Source: Apus apus (taxonomy: Eukaryota; Chordata; Aves; Apodiformes; Apodidae). Taken from it: 64,000 bases of DNA. Both the position numbers and the translations under genes were made by a program. The notes beneath the pieces were generated by a model. That model saw only the letters and a list, made by a program, of their open reading frames with translations. It ran no database searches and was not told the origin of the DNA. Shown here piece by piece: positions 34,324-44,353 of this stretch. The DNA lies in assembly GCF_020740795.1 (NCBI RefSeq), contig NC_067282.1:57295290-57359289 (forward strand). The letters run 5' to 3'. How positions within the stretch are numbered: the first letter of the stretch is position 1; the number at the start of each line of letters is the position of its first letter.

Positions 34324-36277
34324 TTCCAGTCTTGATTCACTAATCTAGTCAGTCTATACCATGGAAAAGTATTTTTTAAGAATAACTGAAGTTATTTTCT
34401 GCTTAAAAAATTGGTATATACAAACATTTCCAGTTAAGAATGAAGTCTTACCTGAACAGTGCAATTAAACAGAACTGTAAGAATCACTTAAATTCAGTTA
34501 CCCACCAGCACTTCTCTGAAGATCTTCAGCCTCAGTGGTTTGTACAAATACATTAAGTCCCTCCCTAAAAATTCCCAGCTGTAGGTTTTTTTCTAGACTG
34601 GTGTTTTGTTCTATATAGGGCTACTGGAATAGCTGAGCTAAGGCAGCCTTTAAAACATATGTTCAAACCAAACATTTGGTTACTGTACTTAGACTTTGGT
34701 AAATAGTATTTAGGAAAGTAATAACTTGCCTGCACCAGTGATGTGCTTGTCTGGGCAAAGTTTAATATTTACATTTGTGGTTTCCATTGTACAGTCTCAC
34801 ATGACATACTGCTGCTGTTCATGGTCAATCCATTTGCATTACATAGTGGTATCTAATCTCTGTTCAGTGGTATTGTGTTTTTAGACATAAATATCCATGC
34901 ATTCTTCATGGCTTGATCTAGCAGGCTTCTGAAGCAGTGCTATGAGATTATTTCTCTCATCACCCCTAGCTGATATCCTTAACTCTGAGTGTTTGAACAG
35001 GGCACACATTTGCATTAGAAGTAACTTTCATCTGGGTGCTGCTTTGTTTTTTATTCAGGTATGAACCAAAGAAGGACATGTGGACAGAGGTAAAGGACCG
35101 GTAGTAGGGTCCGAATTGTGGACTTGTGACTGGGATACTGTCCCAGATACTCTTGTTTTTGTCATAGCTGCAATGTAGCTATTTTGTCCACCCATATAAA
35201 AAACAGTACAGAATGAAGTGGACTGAAGTCTTCCAGATTGGAAATATTAATTCACTCCTTGACTTCTTTTTGAAATAAGCTAACAGCTCTCCATCAGACA
35301 AAACTCAGCTATGGTTTGAGGGATAGTTCACTTTGAAAGCCCCTCATTATAGGAAAACTAGAAAAGATTTCAATACATTTGGTTCTTTTATGCTCCTGGC
35401 AAGCTTTGCACTTGCAAACACCCCAAATGCCTTCACATCATACCTCAGGACCTGGGACAGACTCCTTAAGTTGCTGTGTTGGTGGACAGCAGTGTTGATC
35501 TCACAGAATTTTGAACACTTTGAACTGGAAAAAAAACATGCATGTAAAAAAATAATAGTGTTTTAGGGCCACCAAAATGGGTCAGAGAAGGAGACTCATA
35601 GGAAATGCCATGCAGTGTGGAAAAAGCCTGTCTAGTCTAGGTGGGGTCAGCCAAGTAATGTGTATGAAGGCACACAGCAGAACTGCACCCAGAGGTGAAT
35701 TGTTCCCCATGAGAGGTGCCTTCAGCCATACAGATACGACAGTCAGAAAAAGCTGTCTAGCCCAGAGTCATGTCTCCAATGACAGCCAGCAGTGGAGGCA
35801 TGAGGTAATGGGTATACATTTAAATCAAACTGAGAGTGATACTCCTCCTTGGATGCCTTCCCTGTCCTAGCTTGTTTGTGCTTTCTACCTTAATTTTTAA
35901 ACACAGCCATTGCTTATGGTCTGGTCCTGGATATTGGTAGAGATACGTCTATTTCTAGTTGTCAGGAAACTTTTTTCAGATAAATTTTCCTGTTCTTTCT
36001 GAAACTGCTTGATATTCTAGATTTTTTTAGGAGTTCCAGAAGACTGAAACCTTTAATGACTCCTATGCAGAATAGTTTCCTATTTTATTGACATTTTTAC
36101 TACTAAAATGCTAATTTCACTGAAAAAAACAAACTTGGACAAATGCTTTAACTGGTACGAATATTACTTGTATAGGGAAACCCTTTAAAAACTGCTTAAT
36201 TTGATCACTAAACATAAACAGAGGCATTGTAGTTTCTTAGGTTAAGCCTTGCCATTGCCTCCTTTAATTTTGTGTTC

Positions 36278-36440
36278 ATGGCACTTGTCAAACTTTATTT
36301 TAACATTCATGTGGGCTCAGCCTGATGCAGCTGCACAACATCATTGTAAGACAGGGCATAGCATTGCCTCCATTTTTTTAAAAAGCAAACCCAGCTGACT
36401 CAGATGTTAATGACCCAAAGTCATAAAAAGGAGTCTACAT
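36278..36440 (-). mobile_element. Possible MIR/CORE-SINE relic
   Basis: Landmarks of the inverted MIR core appear in order: 'ggcacttgtcaaactttatt' (for GCGCTTTACAAACTTTATC), 'cacaacatcattgtaagaca' (for CACAACAACCCTGTGAGGTA), 'gcattgcctccatttt' (for ATTATCCCCATTTTACAG), 'agcaaacccagctgactcag' and 'aatgacccaaagtcata' (for GACTTGCCCAAGGTCACA). Divergence is very high, with gaps. The call is by eye and tentative. Confidence 0.35.
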
Positions 36441-38728
36441 GTGCAGTACATTTTCCCATGAGTCTCCTGAAGGATACCAAAATACAGATTACAGATGTCA
36501 ACAAGCTAAGTGCCAGCTTTGCATGAAATAATAGAACCATAGAAGGGTTTCTTAAAAAATGCACAAGTTGATTTTTATATAGGGACCCTTATAAAATCCT
36601 CTCTTTATGAAATGAAACTTAGTGTTTTCATTTTTGGGCCAAGACTTGAGAAATCAGTGGACCTAGTATAGTATAATTTTAGAATGCTTATTATTAGTGT
36701 ATCGACATGTCTTATGTATTGAAACAGGAAATCCAAGTGTGACATTCTTCAACCATGTAACAAGTATGTCAAAAGGTTACTATCATTGCAGAATAAATCA
36801 AAATAAATCGTACATTCCTGGAAGGGCCTCATGTTTCTTAAAGTAGAATTAATTGATCTTGTTTTTGTTTTTCAACATTTTTATATATTTATGTGATAAT
36901 TTTTGTAAAGGATCTGCTGGGATACATTACTTCCTTAAAAATAAAAATTAAAAAGTTCAAAAATAATTATTTTTTGTATCTGTCATTGCCTCTGTGTGTG
37001 TAAATTCCTCTCTTGCTTATTAAATATTGTTAAATCTACCTAAATGTGTATTGTTTTCTCACCCTGCTACTCCACATAGCCTGGTAGACATTTTGCAATA
37101 GTTTATATCTTATTATTTCTTGTAATTTATGCTGTTCTCTCCTTTCAGTCTACAAGTTGTTTCTTAGTAAAGGAAATATACCTAAAAAAACCCCGAACAA
37201 CAACCAAAATACAACCCAAATTAAAACAGTATGTTTGATATAGAAAAATAAAAGAATACTGGCAGAAAAATCATTGATATGGCCTATCACATTACAGAGT
37301 AAGTAATTATTGTTGCTTATATTGACATTGGAACTGACATTAAGACCTGAGTTCAAAGAATATGAGTATTGTTAGTTTTACCAGTTATGGTCATTTTCCA
37401 GTGAAAGAGGTGTTAGCTCAATTTTACACATCTTGGCTTCCATCATCACTGTAGCATGTAAGGCCAAATGCATGTGCATACTTCTGAAGATTGATTCAGT
37501 GATAGTGAGGATGTCTTTTGATAATTTTCAGCATGTAAAGTTAAGATCTTGCATAAATCTTCTCCAAACTGCCTTGTGTTAAATCCAAAGTAGCCAGCTA
37601 GCCATCTCCAACATATAATAACAATCTGCTGAATTAACAGATGTTTATCCTCCTCAATAAAATTTTATTTCTCATCTTCTCTTCAGAAGATAGTCAGATG
37701 GGATGTTATTATCTTAGATTTTTTTATTATTATTATTTTTTAATAAAACTAGATAATATTGGTTTGGGAACATCACCTGCTTGGGAGGGAGAGACCAGTT
37801 AAAGCAGTTTATTTTATTTTACTTTGGCCTTTCACGTGCTTTCCTTCTCTGGTGCCTTCCCAACATGCCTACCCTTGGGGGACTGCCACCTGATTTTCTG
37901 TAGGAGCAAGTCAGTAGGCTGGAGAACTAAGAGTAGTTTATTTTAATAACAGCATCCAAACAAGAAGTGGCTTCTACATTTTTGCTAGCACAACTATTGA
38001 ACCTTATGTGTGTGGGAAATGATTTGATTTTACATACAGGATTCATAATTTAGTGCTGCTGAATGATTTTGTGCTGATTTAGACAAGATGAGGATTTGGC
38101 CATTCTTATGTGAAAGAAGAAAATTTACTTAAAACTCAAAAAATATGACCATACACTTATTTGTGCTGAATATGTTTTTGTTTTATGATGAGTTTCCAAA
38201 GTCCTTGAGAAAATTTTGTTGGCTGCCCCCTCCCCCTAGCTTTAAGTGCTCTTGAAAACTAGCAGAAAAGTCTGAGGCCTTGACAGAGGAAGAAACTCTT
38301 CTCTGAAGGACCACAGAAAATAACCCTGAAACATCTGGTTTCCGTTTAGACCGGAAACCCAGAAAAGTTGCCTTCCACTTAATTTCAGCATTTAGGATAT
38401 GCAAGCATCTATTTTTGTCTGATTTCAAAAAAGAAGTGAAGCTGCTGTCACGGTGTTGCCTGTCACTCTGCTCACTCTCATTTTTAACTTAATAACTTTT
38501 GGAACACACTTGCCAGCTTCCAAAGTAGGCAGAGAGGCAGGTGCATGAAAGATACAGACTTCTTCACGTGGTTCTTGAAAATAGTGGTAGAGAACCTGCT
38601 TAATGCCCTCAGTGAGGATAAGAGATGCGGCATAAACTCAGGCAAAGATCAGACAATCTGAGACAAGTATGTTAAGAACGGCTGAACTGGAGGGGGGAGG
38701 AAGCAGAGCAAAACAGAATCTTCCTAGG
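36441..38728. other. Unique noncoding sequence
   Basis: No gene supported. An (ATT)n tract lies at 37720-37742. The short minus-strand frames near 37.2 and 38.3 kb lack motifs. Confidence 0.55.
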
Positions 38729-38812
38729 TTTTTGGTTGGTTTTTTTTGTGTTTTTTTTTTCTTTCTTTCTTTTTTTATTTCTTTTCTTTTCTTTTTGTTG
38801 TTGTTGTTTTTT
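38729..38812. repeat. T/C-rich simple repeat
   Basis: Pyrimidine-rich low-complexity tract: ggttggtttttttt, then ctttctttcttttttt, cttttctttt and ttgttgttgtt units. The minus-strand lysine-rich 'ORF' across it is a composition artefact. Confidence 0.85.
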
Positions 38813-38972
38813 ATAAGATGAAGAAACATACACATGATGTTATTCACAGCAGACAGGCTGGGCCCTGGTTCTCTGAGGCCTAATGGCATAAACGCCGACT
38901 CAAGTTTTCCCCACAGTTAGGACGTACAAATGTCTTTCTGCTGCATGGACTACCCAGTATATAAAAAGTATA

Positions 38973-39017
38973 TCATAGAATCATAGAATAGTTTGGGTTG
39001 GAAGGGACCTTAAAGTT
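38973..39017 (-). mobile_element. CR1 LINE tail fragment (~45 bp)
   Basis: Two tcatagaa units followed by 'tagtttgggttggaaggga' and 'ccttaaag' are the inverted extreme 3' end of a CR1. Homology stops at about 39017, where the family would continue 'atcatctagttccaac'. This is one of the shortest insertions in the window. The tail octamers are nearly perfect, so it may be relatively young despite its size. Confidence 0.85.
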
Positions 39018-41653
39018 GGACATGAACTTGATGATGAGGCTGAAATATTATGGACTCTGGGGAGAAAGATGAGGTAGCATTAGACTGGAAATAAAAAATT
39101 GTTTCCTGATGTATTAGTTCTTTCTTAAGTTATGGATTATTTTTTTTTCCTGAAATTAATACATCTCACTTGAACAAGACTGTCTATATTTTCTAGCCTT
39201 GCAGTTTTTACTTCTTTACTCCTTTGTCTCAGCACATTTTTTGTATGCTTAGGCAAAACTCAGGCTTTAATGTCAGAAGTCTCCAAGGAGAGGACCCAAA
39301 GGAGCAAGGCTCTCTTCTACATACCTGCAGCTCTGTGTCAAAAGTGGCAGGTGGCTTTATGCAACTTTTCTTCTCTGCTGCAGCATGTTCCCAGTGCAGT
39401 GCAGTGCAGGGGAAAGGAGAAAAAGCAGAAAAAAGAGACTTCCATGCATCTGCAGTCCTGTTATCCTGGGTTTGCTCTCTCCCATGGCCTTGCCTGATGT
39501 GTGTAATCCTGCTGTATTATCTGATGCAGAATGGATTTGGCTCCCCTTTCCTCATTTGTATTGTATTTTCTTTTTTAAAATTAAAACTTCAATTTCTAGG
39601 CAAATCTGGTGACAAAACCATTTTCTCTTTTCTCTCTTGTTAGGTCCTGTTTCCCTGCACATTTTTCTGTAATGTTGTGGACATAAATGGCCCTTTCCTT
39701 GCTGTCCCTGCCTTTTTGTTCCCAGTGTTGCTCTGCTGCAATTGTTTGTAAAACAAAGTAAATGCTAGATCAGGGGGGGGAAAAACAAAAACAAACACAA
39801 AACAACAAACAACAAAGCCTTTTATTTTGTGAGGATTTTGGGTTTGGTTTGATTTTTTTTTTAAATTTTAAAACCTGGATGGTTCTCTGATGTGACTATG
39901 ACCAGCTAAAGGGACAGACTGGAAGAAACTTTATGGTGGGGAAGTAAGGAGACATTTAAGTCAGCCCTGCCTCTGAGATGAGTGTAACCACAGTGTTAGA
40001 GGGGAAACATGAGCACTGTGTACCTGCACTTGTTGAGAAATTTACTGTGAAATTTATCCTCTCCTGTACTGAACAGTCATAATCTGGCCTTTATTGTACC
40101 AATGCCTCAGATTGGAAAAATGTTTATACAACACTGAGCAAACTATGATTGCTCAGAAGATAATTGCAATTATTTTCCCTATTAGCTCCTCCATATCTAT
40201 TTTGGTGTTCATGAATAAAATAAAATGGTGAATTACTGAAATTTCCTGTATGTGGATGATAAATACCTGCTTTGAAAGCCTTTATATTCAGATCCAGTCC
40301 CTTCTGTAAAACACTCCCCATGGCATACCATTCTGTTAAACCAATAAAGAGGAAAATAGTATTCAATGCACATGTGAGCTAATAACAACTGGCATGCAGA
40401 ACATAAACACCACAGTGGGTCATACTAAGGCAGACTGGCAAGCTGCTGTGCTAGCTTAGTTTCCAAATGCCTGAAGATAATTGCCCCAGTATATCCATGC
40501 AAAACTTACAAAGAAAAAAATAAGATTATCCCAAGCATGAAACTCGCTGGAAAATTACTCAGCAGTGTTATTGAAAACTCATTTTACCTGCTGTGATATT
40601 TAGCTAATATGATTAGCAACATTAAGACGGAGACTTCTTTAGTTTGGAAATAGACTCCAACTTACCTATCACGGTGGGAAATTTATTTTGTTCTGTAACA
40701 TATCAGCATTTCCTGCCTGCATGAAATCTCTAAAACATCTACCTCCACTTTCTAATACCACTAGTGTCAAGCTCAGTGCTGATTCATGTGCAATACATAG
40801 TTCAGAACCTCCACACTCAATGAGAATGGTAAGAACACTCAGAGAAGCATTATTTCAGTAATTAATTACATGGAGCAAAGGTGAAAATCTTTTTAAAATT
40901 ACTTACAATAGATTTCCATGCGTAAAATATTATTTTCATCCTGAGCTCATTTTCAGGCTTTCGCATAAATGAAGTCTATTCTATTTATGTGGGTATATAA
41001 GAAGTTGAAATACTGATGCCTATTTTAATAAGATATAAAAACAATTTTCATTTTCCTTCAAACTGCCTCCTTATACTTCAGCCCTCACTGACCATACTAT
41101 CTTCCTGCTTAATTTGGTGAGACACTTCCCTCTTTCTTACGAAGTCTATAATAATGTTAATGATTGTAATAAAATCATATCATGTAACTATAGCACCTGG
41201 GGCCTGCAGCTGTAAAAAAGACCTCATGTGGTGAGGTCTTTAAAAAAAAGCACAGAACTGGAAATTAGTTTTTGCTTTCAGAGTTTCTCAAGAGAATACG
41301 ATGTGAGAGAAGAGATAACAAATAACACACTTACGGAGAGACTGCAAGAGAACAATGATCACAAATAAGGAATGTATGTATAAATATCAGGCTGTCTCTA
41401 AATGAGGTAATGTCCACTTTGGTAATTTAAATACTACAGCATTTTCTCACTTGAAAATCAGAGAGTGACACCTTTTTGTAAAATGTCTTATAATCAACCA
41501 CATAACTGGTGAAAGCTTGTGGATTTAGTTCACAGTAGGGAGAAACTTTTCAATGCTGTTGTTATGTTTGTAGGAAATCTGCTAAGTGCTAGGCAATGGC
41601 TCAATAAAGGTACCCAAAGGCTTAGGTGGGAATGAGGTACACAGGTTTCTTCT
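39018..41653. other. Unique noncoding sequence
   Basis: No gene supported. An A-rich/CAAA simple repeat lies at 39773-39818, preceded by a G8 run. Overlapping frames near 39.2-39.6 kb (up to 139 codons on the plus strand) occur in all three phases at once, which argues for composition more than coding. A perfect hairpin is listed separately. Confidence 0.5.
41217..41241. other. Perfect 10-bp inverted repeat
   Basis: Arms aaagacctca (41217-41226) and tgaggtcttt (41232-41241) surround a five-base loop tgtgg. The arms are flanked by A-rich sequence on both sides. It could fold as a small hairpin in RNA or DNA. There is no evidence of a gene or processing product. Confidence 0.8.
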
Positions 41654-41788
41654 ACAAAAGCATGGAGAAAATGAGGCATCTTGGAATAGAAGGAGGGAAC
41701 TACTTGGGGTCAGTAATTTTGCCAAAGTAAGTGCGTGCAAAGACTGAACGTATATCTCAGATCCTACTCACTGGTTTTCTCACTCCAG
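41654..41788 (-). mobile_element. Probable MIR/CORE-SINE relic
   Basis: The inverted MIR order is visible: 'catggagaaaatgaggcatc' (for GATGGGGAAACTGAGGCACA), 'gaactacttggggtcagtaa' (for GTGACTTGCCCAAGGTCA), 'gtaagtgcgtgcaaagactg' (for AGTCAGTGGCAGAGCTGG) and 'gaacgtatatctcagatcct' (for GAACCCAGGTCTCCTGACTCC). The last part is the tRNA-derived head, including the inverted B-box area. Divergence is high; the call is by eye. Confidence 0.42.
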
Positions 41789-42058
41789 TTTCTAGATATG
41801 CTCCTCATCATGTATAATCTGCTGCCCAGAATGCAAGCTCTCTCCAGGAGGAAGGAACATACAACATTTTAAAAGGAGTGGTTCAATTATCTGTTGTTTT
41901 TAACAGAACTTTAACATCTCCCTCTGTGTCTGTGTGCACACTTGTATGTGTAAGTAGACATTTAATTATGGGGACTGGAAATCAGATCTCATCTTGCAAA
42001 CCAAGTGCTCCAACTGTGATATTACAGCTAGCCTTCATCTGTTGTTCTTTCCTTCCAT

Positions 42059-42640
42059 GGAATCACAGAATCAACTGAGTTTGGAACACACTTCCTGAGG
42101 TCTTCAACTCCGGTTCCCTACACAAAACAGGCTCAATTAAATCAAGTTGCTAGGAGACTTGCCCAGCATTTTTTTAATATCTGCAAAGGTAGTGATTACA
42201 TGGTCTTTCTGGGTAACCTGTTCAAGCATCTGACCATCTCCATGGTACATTTTTTCACCTTATTTCTAAAAAGAATTTTCTGGTTTCCAACTTGTGCCCA
42301 TCATCTCTCACACCATCAGTGGACGCCCATCTGGGAAGAGCCTGGCTGTGTCATCTACCATCTCTGCATCCTTCCGTTTGGCAGCTGCAGAAAGCAGTAA
42401 ATTTCCCCTACTCTTCTCCTCAAAAGGCTGAACAAAATCAGTTCTCTTGGCCTCTCCTCTTATGCCATGTACTCATCTTGCTGCTTCTCCTCTGGACTTG
42501 CTCCAGTCTCTCAGCATCTTCCTTGCAGAGGGATGCCTAAAACCGGAGAGTTCAGATGCAGCCTCACAAGTGCCAAATATAAGGGAATAAACCCTTCTTT
42601 TGACCTGCTGGCTACAATTAACTATTATGCATAGTGCCCC
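42059..42640 (-). mobile_element. Divergent old CR1 LINE 3' end
   Basis: The inverted tail 'ggaatcacagaatcaactga' and 'gtttggaacacacttcctga' starts the element. Inverted equivalents of CR1 C-terminal ORF2 follow: 'gtctttctgggtaacctgtt' (for NRLP), 'cttatttctaaaaagaattt' (for KNFF), 'gaagagcctggctgtgtcat', 'cttctcctctggacttgctc' (for the ERVQRRA segment), 'cggagagttcagatgcagcc' and 'ttttgacctgctggctacaa'. Many indels and stops are present, so it is an older lineage than the other copies. Homology fades near 42640. The plus-strand short frames inside are shadows. Confidence 0.85.
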
Positions 42641-44309
42641 TGCTTCAACAGCATTGGTTTGAGACTACCCTTCCTTTGCATAATCTATGTCCTGGTTATA
42701 GCATTCTAGAGGTGAGATGATACTTTTGGATTTGTATTTTTCTAATAAGGGATGCAGCTGAATCTAGGTTTTATCTTAAAGGGAAGCAGCACACTAATGC
42801 TGTTTGTGGGTGCATTCTTTCAGAATGATTATTGGATCATGATATCAAAACAGGTAGAGGAGTATCTGGTATTTATATTCTGATCTGGTTTAGGTAAAAG
42901 GAATGTATTTATTGACTCAGTCTTGTGAAAGCTGAGATGTCTCTGTGCATTCTGGACTACCACAGAACTCCATTTATATACCAAAGGAGTTGAGGTAGCT
43001 ACAGAATTAGATAGCAGCTGAAAAAGACTTTTCAGAATACTACATCTTTGCTATAAAGGCCTAAATTCTGTTGAAAGTAAATGTTTCAGCTACCTGATTG
43101 CTTTCAACTTGCGCTGCCTTCAGGGTATATCTCAAAACACAGCTCATATACTGGCAACACAAGCTTCCCCTCCAAAAGGGCAAAAGACTAAATGACTATA
43201 CCAAATAGCCAGTACATGTGTAGAGACAGGGGAGAAAAATAGAGTAATTTTTGTGCCTTGAGGCTTCCCAGAATCTTAGGTCAGTAGGCAGCATATTTCC
43301 AAGCATTTCTGGATGCTAAACTCCCCATCAGCTTTTGTATATATTCAGCCCCATCCTCAGCTGGTTTCTGTCTGAGTCTATCCTATCCACATGGAGTATG
43401 TATATGGCTGTGCCCACCAAAACAATGTGCTGTCACTGACATGTAGCAGGGGAAAAGAGTGTGAGCAGGAGCTAGTATTCAGCTTAAAGGTCAACAACTT
43501 AATTCTCCCTACTTTGCAGTCCCCTTCCTTCTAAGCTAGGGCGGTCCACTGCTCGCACAGGCAGAGCCAAAGACAGGGTTAAAAGTGAGGGCAACAGAGA
43601 CCTGGGCAGACACTCCTGGGGCTGAGAACCCTGCTGAGCCTTGGCAAGCTGAACCATTCTCAGAGTGAGAGCTTAGAGGGGTGGTTGTGCTAAGGGCTCT
43701 GAGATAACTTAGGCAGGCCTCACCACTCTGATCGCTAAGATCAGATCAAGTGACCTCTTTCTGAACAGACAAGGATTTTAATGGTCCCACACTCTTCCTC
43801 TCAGTTAAGCTCTCTCACGGGTATGGTTGATTTTCCTATTGAATAAACCAGCATTGACTTTAGTAACACACTTTTAGTTTACCTAAGACTTTATCAATGT
43901 TATCAGCTGGATCTTAAAACAAATGCATGTTTTTGTATGAAATTGTATACGATTTAGCCCTTTATCTTTGCTCTAAGGAACAGTACTGACTAAACAGAAA
44001 CACTGGACAAAAGTGCATGAGACTCCAGTTGCTTATTTGCTGCACTTTTATATTACTATCTGAGAAGTTTTGAAGGGTGGATCTCTTATTGCTCTGCTTC
44101 AACTACAGGCAGGAAAGTGCTTCAGCAGTAAGTCACGTTTCTCTTGTTTACTCTCATCAAGACCTTTCTGTTGCGTAATTCTTTTGTTTTCCACTGTTGT
44201 AATCTCTGATGCACATGGATCCCGGACAATGTAGATGACCCGTGTGGGATGCATGAGGTTCCCTGTCAAGATATTGTTGTCCCTTGCTGGCTGGGGTCCA
44301 GGTTTAGTA
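42641..44309. other. Unique sequence including a GC-richer patch
   Basis: No gene identified. The stretch 43440-43870 is distinctly richer in G and C than its surroundings and ends with 'attgaataaaccagcattga'. It might be a retroviral-LTR or other repeat relic, but I cannot match it to a family. Confidence 0.45.
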
Positions 44310-44353
44310 CTAAGCAGAAAAAAAAGAAAAAAAAAAAAAGAAAAAAAAGAACA
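44310..44353. repeat. A-rich simple repeat
   Basis: A8, A13 and A8 runs separated by single G bases. Low complexity. Confidence 0.85.

Larger units (their letters stand above)
31442..36277. other. Unique noncoding sequence, 4.8 kb
   Basis: No supported gene. Simple repeats are listed separately. The two similar patches at 35620-35640 and 35746-35800 are described in the findings. A T-rich acceptor followed 28 bases later by a donor-like gtgagt (32388-32415) is too short to call. Confidence 0.5.

Noticed and set aside
34452..34474. Minus-strand 23-bp interval with a CAG|GTAAGA donor
   Set aside because: The acceptor is weak and the interval is tiny; chance is likely in 64 kb.
36530..36555. 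'atagaaccatagaagggttt', resembling a CR1 tail
   Set aside because: Homology does not extend into the CR1 3' UTR.
39224..39643. 139-codon plus-strand open frame, the longest outside CR1 elements
   Set aside because: All three plus frames are open over much of it, no domain or signal is recognisable, and the frame starts and ends without splice or poly(A) context.
43725..43780. Short resemblance to the U2 snRNA 5' region ('gctaagatca', 'gatcaagtg')
   Set aside because: Only about 20 bases match, with a 5-base insertion. The downstream U2 sequence is absent.
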